From contig CAWFGB010000008.1 of assembly GCA_963815285.1 (NCBI GenBank), forward strand, positions 248,001-312,000: a stretch of DNA of 64,000 nt, written 5' to 3'. Shown here piece by piece: positions 60,036 to 64,000 of this stretch. Positions within the stretch are counted from its first letter, which is position 1, and each line of letters opens with the position of its first letter. A program made the position numbers and the translations under genes. Source of the stretch: JACCSI01 sp963815285. Lineage in GTDB: Bacteria > Acidobacteriota > Vicinamibacteria > Vicinamibacterales > UBA2999. Below the pieces are notes generated by a model that did not search any database, had not been told where the DNA came from, and saw only the letters and a program-made list of their open reading frames with translations.

Positions 60036-61247
60036 TCACCGCGCGGCCGTGAGGCCCACCTGCTCGAGCAGCGGTACGAGGTCGTCTCCCGAGGCAGGAA
60101 TGCAGGGGAGGATCCTCGCCGCGTTCTGCCCGACCCACGGGTCTCCCACGGCTGTTCCCGAAAGCGCGCGCACTGAGTCGGCGGTGAGGAGCCGTCGCCA
60201 CGTGTCGTGCGTTTTGGTCGCGAACTCGTCGAGAAGTGACGACGACCCTTTCCCGCGGAGGATCTGCGAGATGCGCGCGGCCAGCTCGCGCGCTTCGACC
60301 AGCCCCGAGTTCATGCTGTGGACGCCGACTGGAGCCGCCTGGTGCGCAGCATCCCCGGCGAGCCAGACCCCTCCTTTGCCGAAGCTCCGCGACAGGCGAG
60401 GTTCGAACACGGCGAGCGTCGACCAGTAAATCTGGGTCGGACGCGCCGTGCACCAGGGGGCCCTCGTGGCGATCAACTGCTCGAGCCGCTCCATCGAAGG
60501 CCGATGTCCAGAGGCGTCCTCAATCTGGAAGCCAAAGCGGCATCGCCCGACCTCGAGCGGCCAGTAGACGCTGGTCAGGTCGGGATCGATCATGACGCGC
60601 GCTTCGGCGGGAAGCTCCCCGGTCGCTTCGATCTCGTAGATGGAGAAGATTTGGCCCGCGCCCTGCTCGTCCATCTCGATGCCAGCCATCCGTCGCACGG
60701 CCGAGTCGTACCCGTCGGCACCGATCACGTAGGCCGGTCGGATCATCTCGCTTCGCACCACGAGCCACTCGCTTCGCGCGACGGGGTAGCCTGTGGCGAC
60801 CTGGTCGAGCTTCGCGACCTCTGCCCCCAGGGTCGCGCCGTCTACCGTGAGGGCTTGAAGCCGGTGTCCCCAGAGGACCCTGAGCTTCCCCCGGCGGAGC
60901 GCCTCATGTGCGGCCCTCTCGAGCAGGCTTTGACGGACAACCAGAAGATATGGGTACTTGGCCGCGAGGGACGAGTAGTCGATCTCGGCACGCCTCTCCC
61001 GCCCCTCGTAGTAAGCGACCTTCGTCAGCTTCCGCCCTGCACCGATCAGCTCGTCGGCGAGTCCTGCCTCGTCGAGAATCCTGAGCGTGCGTGGATGGAT
61101 CGCGAGAGCGTAGCTGTGCTGGGCCGTTCGCTGGTGCATGTCGATGATCTCGACGCGGACGCCGTGCTGCTGCAGGAACAGGGCCGCGACGAGACCGACC
61201 GGACCGGCACCAACGACGAGAACCTCAGGATTGGGGTGACTGAACAT
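60036..61247 (-). CDS. FAD-dependent monooxygenase (PHBH/UbiH-like)
   Basis: The start is ATG 61247 with GGAGGA 8 bases upstream; the longer frame has no such signal. The 403-residue flavoprotein has the FAD motif VLVVGAGPVGLVAALFLQQH, the DG-like motif YVIGADGYDSAVRRMAGI and the second FAD segment VWLAGDAAHQAAPVGVHSM followed by NSGLVEARELA. It is a class A hydroxylase of phenols or quinone precursors. It is adjacent to the chlorite-dismutase-like gene on the same strand, so both may act in heme or quinone metabolism. The substrate is unknown. Confidence 0.87.
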   Translation of the reverse strand: MFSHPNPEVLVVGAGPVGLVAALFLQQHGVRVEIIDMHQRTAQHSYALAIHPRTLRILDEAGLADELIGAGRKLTKVAYYEGRERRAEIDYSSLAAKYPYLLVVRQSLLERAAHEALRRGKLRVLWGHRLQALTVDGATLGAEVAKLDQVATGYPVARSEWLVVRSEMIRPAYVIGADGYDSAVRRMAGIEMDEQGAGQIFSIYEIEATGELPAEARVMIDPDLTSVYWPLEVGRCRFGFQIEDASGHRPSMERLEQLIATRAPWCTARPTQIYWSTLAVFEPRLSRSFGKGGVWLAGDAAHQAAPVGVHSMNSGLVEARELAARISQILRGKGSSSLLDEFATKTHDTWRRLLTADSVRALSGTAVGDPWVGQNAARILPCIPASGDDLVPLLEQVGLTAAR

Positions 61248-61314
61248 CGAGCGTCCTCCTCGCGCGCACGGCGCACGCGAGCTTTGGGGGTTTGGGAAGC
61301 AAGCCGCAGCCTCG

Positions 61315-62106
61315 TTAGTCCATATTCGCCAGCTGCGCGAGGATGGCCTCAATGGGCGCCTTCGCGCACGCGAACATCGGCGTGTCGCGCTGCGTATAGA
61401 GGCTCGCCTCCGTGTAACGCAGCCGCCCCACCAGATCGACGAACTCTTGCGGGTAGTCCGAGTCGAACGCGACCACGAAGTCTTGGTCGTCGATGCCGTA
61501 GCTGTAGCTCGTGTTCAGGCGGACGCCCTTGAACGGCGCGGAGGCGGCGATATGCTCGTCCATCATCCCCTGCCGCGCGTGGGGCGAGAGTCGGTACCAC
61601 GCCCGCGTCTTCGTGAAGGGGTACACGAACAAGTACTTCCCCTCGCCGGGCAGCAACTCGACACCCTCCTCCCCGGCGCCCTTACTCCGGTTGACGTACG
61701 GCGACCGGCGCTGCAGCGAAAGGAAGCTGCACACCTGCGACAGGTAGGCGCCCAGAGGCGACCGCCTGATCGCCGCTTCCATCGACTGGAAGCACAGTGG
61801 GTCGAACGCGATCCGCCAGAGCATGAAGTCGATGTCCGCGCGCAGGCCCACGAGTGAGTACGTGCGGAGGATCACGTCGTCCAAAGACTCCCACTTCCGG
61901 ACCAGTTCGATGAACCCGTCCGCTGCCGCTCGCTGCTCGCCGGCGGGGAGCCGTCGGAACACCGGGTCGAGCCGGTAGAACGAATAGTTCAGGAACTGAC
62001 GGCGTTGCCTGTCCGGGCTCTTGCCCGTGACGATCCCGGTCGGGTCGAGGTCGACGGAGGGGCCACGGCGGGGCGGCGGGCGAGTGCCCTCGGGAGAGTG
62101 CTCCAT
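61315..62106 (-). CDS. Chlorite dismutase/HemQ-family heme-binding protein
   Basis: The 263-residue protein from ATG 62106 has the family ferredoxin-like duplicated fold: YLFVYPFTKTRAWYRLSPHA, then RQGMMDEHIA, the strand NTSYSYGIDDQDFVVAFDSD, FVDLVGRLRYTEASLYT and RDTPMFAC. This pattern fits the coproheme decarboxylase (HemQ) branch rather than true chlorite dismutases, although the axial histidine cannot be assigned with certainty. It could finish heme b synthesis for the nearby cytochromes and oxidases. A 55-codon upstream extension is possible but lacks a good start context. The 183-base gap 62107-62289 holds nothing I recognise. Confidence 0.8.
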   Translation of the reverse strand: MEHSPEGTRPPPRRGPSVDLDPTGIVTGKSPDRQRRQFLNYSFYRLDPVFRRLPAGEQRAAADGFIELVRKWESLDDVILRTYSLVGLRADIDFMLWRIAFDPLCFQSMEAAIRRSPLGAYLSQVCSFLSLQRRSPYVNRSKGAGEEGVELLPGEGKYLFVYPFTKTRAWYRLSPHARQGMMDEHIAASAPFKGVRLNTSYSYGIDDQDFVVAFDSDYPQEFVDLVGRLRYTEASLYTQRDTPMFACAKAPIEAILAQLANMD

Positions 62107-62289
62107 GCTGATACTGTGTGGCGGCCGGCTGAAAGTCGCGCCGGCACGGCGCTTGGAGCCGCTCGTACTCGGCCTCGCGAGCCACGTGAAGGGGCAACCG
62201 TATGACTCCTGCCACGGATTGTCAAGCGGGTTGGACGAGGTCTCGAACGAAGTAACGGGATTGCGCGACAACTCGTCGCACCTGTGTCG

Positions 62290-62631
62290 CTATTGAAGAA
62301 GGGCGGGTGGAATGAGCCACATCCGCGACGCGTAGTCCGTCATCGTGAGGCCGATCAGGATCGCCAGGAAGAAAATCCCGGTCACCGCGAAGAGCTTGGT
62401 CAACGGGCTCGCGTACTTGACATGCATGAAGTACAGCACGACGAGCGTGGCTTTGAAGCACGCGATTCCGAGCGCGATGATGACGTTGAGCTGGCCCAGA
62501 TTGACGTAGGCCACCGCCACCGTAACGCCGGTGAGCACCATCAGCGTGGCAAAGATCGCCAGGTACACCCCGAGCGGTGTGACGTGCCCGTGCGGGGCGG
62601 GATGCGCGTGTGCGTGACCGTGTTGTGCCAT
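62290..62631 (-). CDS. Cytochrome c oxidase subunit IV of the second oxidase cluster
   Basis: The 113-residue protein has a His-rich N-terminus (AQHGHAHAHPAPHGHVTP) that might hold copper, and three helices with IIALGIACFKATLVVLYFMH, the diagnostic K-x2-LV-x2-YFMH pattern of prokaryotic subunit IV. It is the last gene of the second oxidase operon, 3 bases after its subunit III. Confidence 0.9.
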   Translation of the reverse strand: MAQHGHAHAHPAPHGHVTPLGVYLAIFATLMVLTGVTVAVAYVNLGQLNVIIALGIACFKATLVVLYFMHVKYASPLTKLFAVTGIFFLAILIGLTMTDYASRMWLIPPALLQ

Positions 62632-62634
62632 GAC

Positions 62635-63402
62635 TTATACGGCTCGATCGATGAGATACAGCAGCGGAAACAGGAAGATCCAGACGATGTCCACGAAATG
62701 CCAGTAGAGCCCGCTCATCTCGACTGGCGTGTAGTACTCGCTGGAAAATCGTCCCTTCCACGCCATCCGCGTGATCACCGTCATCAGGCCAAGCCCGATG
62801 ATCATGTGCAGCGCGTGCAGCCCAGTCATCGTGAAGTAGAGGCTGAAGAAGATCTGCGTGTGCAGCTGGAAGTTCACGGCGTCCGGTGACACCTCGTGCT
62901 CCGCCGTATCGCCCGCGGCGGCTTCACCGGCGGCCGTGGCGTGACCGGCCTCTTCCCAGATGAAGCGGGGGCCGGGCACGTGATGATGCTCGAACTTATC
63001 GGCGTACTCGATGACCTTGATACCGAGGAACACTGCGCCCAGGATCATCGTGAAGATCAGCCATCGCACGGTCGCCATGCGCTGGCTGAACTGAGCCGCA
63101 CGCACTGCCAGAGCCATGGTCAAGGAGCTGCCGATGAGCACGACCGTGTTGATGAGACCCCACGACAAGGTGATCGAGGTGCTCGCCGCAACGAACGCGT
63201 CGTGATACCACATGCGATAGATCGCGTAGGCGAGAAACAGCCCGCCGAAGAAGAGAATCTCGGTCAGCAGAAACGCCCACATGCCGAGCATCGCCGCTTC
63301 CTTCTGCTGCGACATCGTCTGGAACTGATGCTGCAGCGCCGGATGGTGCGCGGCGTGTGTGTGCGCTGGACCTGGCGCTGGGTGAACGGCAACGTTAGAC
63401 AA
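62635..63402 (-). CDS. Cytochrome c oxidase subunit III of the second oxidase cluster
   Basis: The 255-residue protein starts at TTG 63402, overlapping the subunit I stop by eight bases. It has helices such as EAAMLGMWAFLLTEILFFGG, INTVVLIGSSLTMALAVRAA and LYWHFVDIVWIFLFPLLYLI, with FYFTMTGLHALHMI-like core FSLYFTMTGLHALHMIIGLG. A loop of about 35 residues (EEAGHATAAGEAAAGDTAEH) is inserted after the third helix, unlike the first oxidase's subunit III, so the two clusters are clearly diverged paralogues. Confidence 0.93.
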   Translation of the reverse strand: MSNVAVHPAPGPAHTHAAHHPALQHQFQTMSQQKEAAMLGMWAFLLTEILFFGGLFLAYAIYRMWYHDAFVAASTSITLSWGLINTVVLIGSSLTMALAVRAAQFSQRMATVRWLIFTMILGAVFLGIKVIEYADKFEHHHVPGPRFIWEEAGHATAAGEAAAGDTAEHEVSPDAVNFQLHTQIFFSLYFTMTGLHALHMIIGLGLMTVITRMAWKGRFSSEYYTPVEMSGLYWHFVDIVWIFLFPLLYLIDRAV

Positions 63403-64000
63403 GCTCGGTCTCCCTGCCGGCGTGGGGTGCGAACTCGTATGGTTCGGACGTCACACGCGGCGCGACGGCGAAATTCTCAGTCGGTGGCGGGGAGGGTATC
63501 TCCCATTCGAGCCCGCATGCGCCCCACGGATTGGGTCCTGCCACTTCGCCCCTCTTCAGCGAATAGAGGAAGTACAGCACCGGCAACACGTAGCCGACGC
63601 CGAGCACCGACGCACCGGCGGACGACAGCACGTTCAGCACCTGGAACTCGTCCGGGTAGGCGTGATACCGGCGCGGCATACCGAGATAGCCGACGAGGAA
63701 CTGAGGGAAGAACGTCAGGTTGAAGCCGACGAACACCATGATGGCGCTGACCCGCGAGAAGAACTCGGAATACATCCGGCCGACTATCTTCGGCCACCAG
63801 AAATGCAGGCCGCCGAGATACCCCATGATCGCGCCGCCCACCATGATGTAGTGGAAGTGCGCGACGACGAAGTAGGTGTCGTGCAGGTGGACGTCGGTGC
63901 CCAGCGTCGCAAGAATGAGGCCTGTCAGGCCGCCAATCGCAAACAGTCCGAGGAACCCATAGGCATACAGCATGGGCGTGTCGAACGAGACCGACCCTTT
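63395..64000 (-). CDS. Cytochrome c oxidase subunit I of the second cluster, 5' end outside window
   Basis: The 201 codons visible begin mid-protein with GSVSFDTPMLYAYGFLGLFA and contain the heme ligand segment HDTYFVVAHFHYIMVGGA, then LVGYLGMPRRYHAYPDEFQ and the C-terminal helix VLPVLYFLYSLKRG, ending PPPTENFAVAPRVTSEPYEF. It is an A-type heme-copper oxidase subunit I cut by the right window edge. Its stop at 63395-63397 overlaps the subunit III start. Unlike the first ctaD, its 3' end is in frame. Confidence 0.95.
   Translation of the reverse strand, partial: KGSVSFDTPMLYAYGFLGLFAIGGLTGLILATLGTDVHLHDTYFVVAHFHYIMVGGAIMGYLGGLHFWWPKIVGRMYSEFFSRVSAIMVFVGFNLTFFPQFLVGYLGMPRRYHAYPDEFQVLNVLSSAGASVLGVGYVLPVLYFLYSLKRGEVAGPNPWGACGLEWEIPSPPPTENFAVAPRVTSEPYEFAPHAGRETELV

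Noticed and set aside
1..64000. tRNA, rRNA, riboswitch and integrase search by eye
   Set aside because: No cloverleaf-like tRNA sequence, rRNA segment, riboswitch core or recombinase motif was recognised; a covariance-model scan would be needed to exclude small RNAs.

Overview
The window is GC-rich DNA with densely packed genes and looks like a chromosome segment of an aerobic member of the Acidobacteriota, probably of the Vicinamibacteria type. This is inference from gene content: an ADOP-type MacB/FtsX permease with its PadR regulator, a Ser/Thr kinase joined to a TolB-like propeller, several signal-peptide-bearing enzymes of normally cytoplasmic families, bacillithiol genes, and alternative complex III. 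No rRNA, tRNA, CRISPR array, integrase or complete insertion sequence was recognised.

Positions 1-36000 are mixed housekeeping and accessory genes in short operons. In order they are: an ADOP permease cut by the window edge, with padR; a kinase-propeller receptor; an MBL hydrolase with a PQQ-propeller protein; a phosphodiester glycosidase; a quinoprotein dehydrogenase; a five-gene operon ending in bshB1-bshA (bacillithiol); DUF1206; an exported methyltransferase with a two-RCK potassium channel; an exported HpcH/HpaI-like protein; a CHASE hybrid kinase; an AAA ATPase; MscL; a rhomboid protease; an ABC exporter with an SdpR-like repressor; a phosphodiesterase; an exported creatininase-like protein; and pntAB. 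Decayed gene remnants lie at 8495-8783 and 10863-11209, with a weaker candidate at 11842-11960.

Positions 36060-64000 form a respiratory island. The plus-strand arm carries actA-actB-actE, then a CydA-like membrane protein with three c-type cytochrome genes, then a module of universal-stress/PCP_red, Mrp ATPase, zinc-ribbon/PCP_red and radical SAM/PCP_red genes. The minus-strand arm, facing it, carries a fused actC-actD, actF, a cupredoxin-like protein and a complete aa3-type oxidase set (ctaD, ctaE, ctaF, two small membrane proteins, ctaC). Further right are a flavin monooxygenase, a chlorite-dismutase/HemQ-like protein and a second oxidase cluster that runs off the edge. Together they describe a quinol to ACIII to periplasmic cytochrome/cupredoxin to oxygen chain with two heme-copper outlets and one unusual bd-like outlet.

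The most novel-looking parts are the CydA-like protein, which seems to lack the quinol-binding elements and travels with three c-type cytochromes instead of CydB, and the PCP_red maturation-like module beside it. The plus-strand arm also holds two families of short palindromic elements (about 20-40 bp) that sit inside reading frames. Two of them lie exactly where the radical SAM gene changes frame. Further apparent frameshifts (ctaD, phosphodiesterase leader) need read-level checking because some could be assembly errors.
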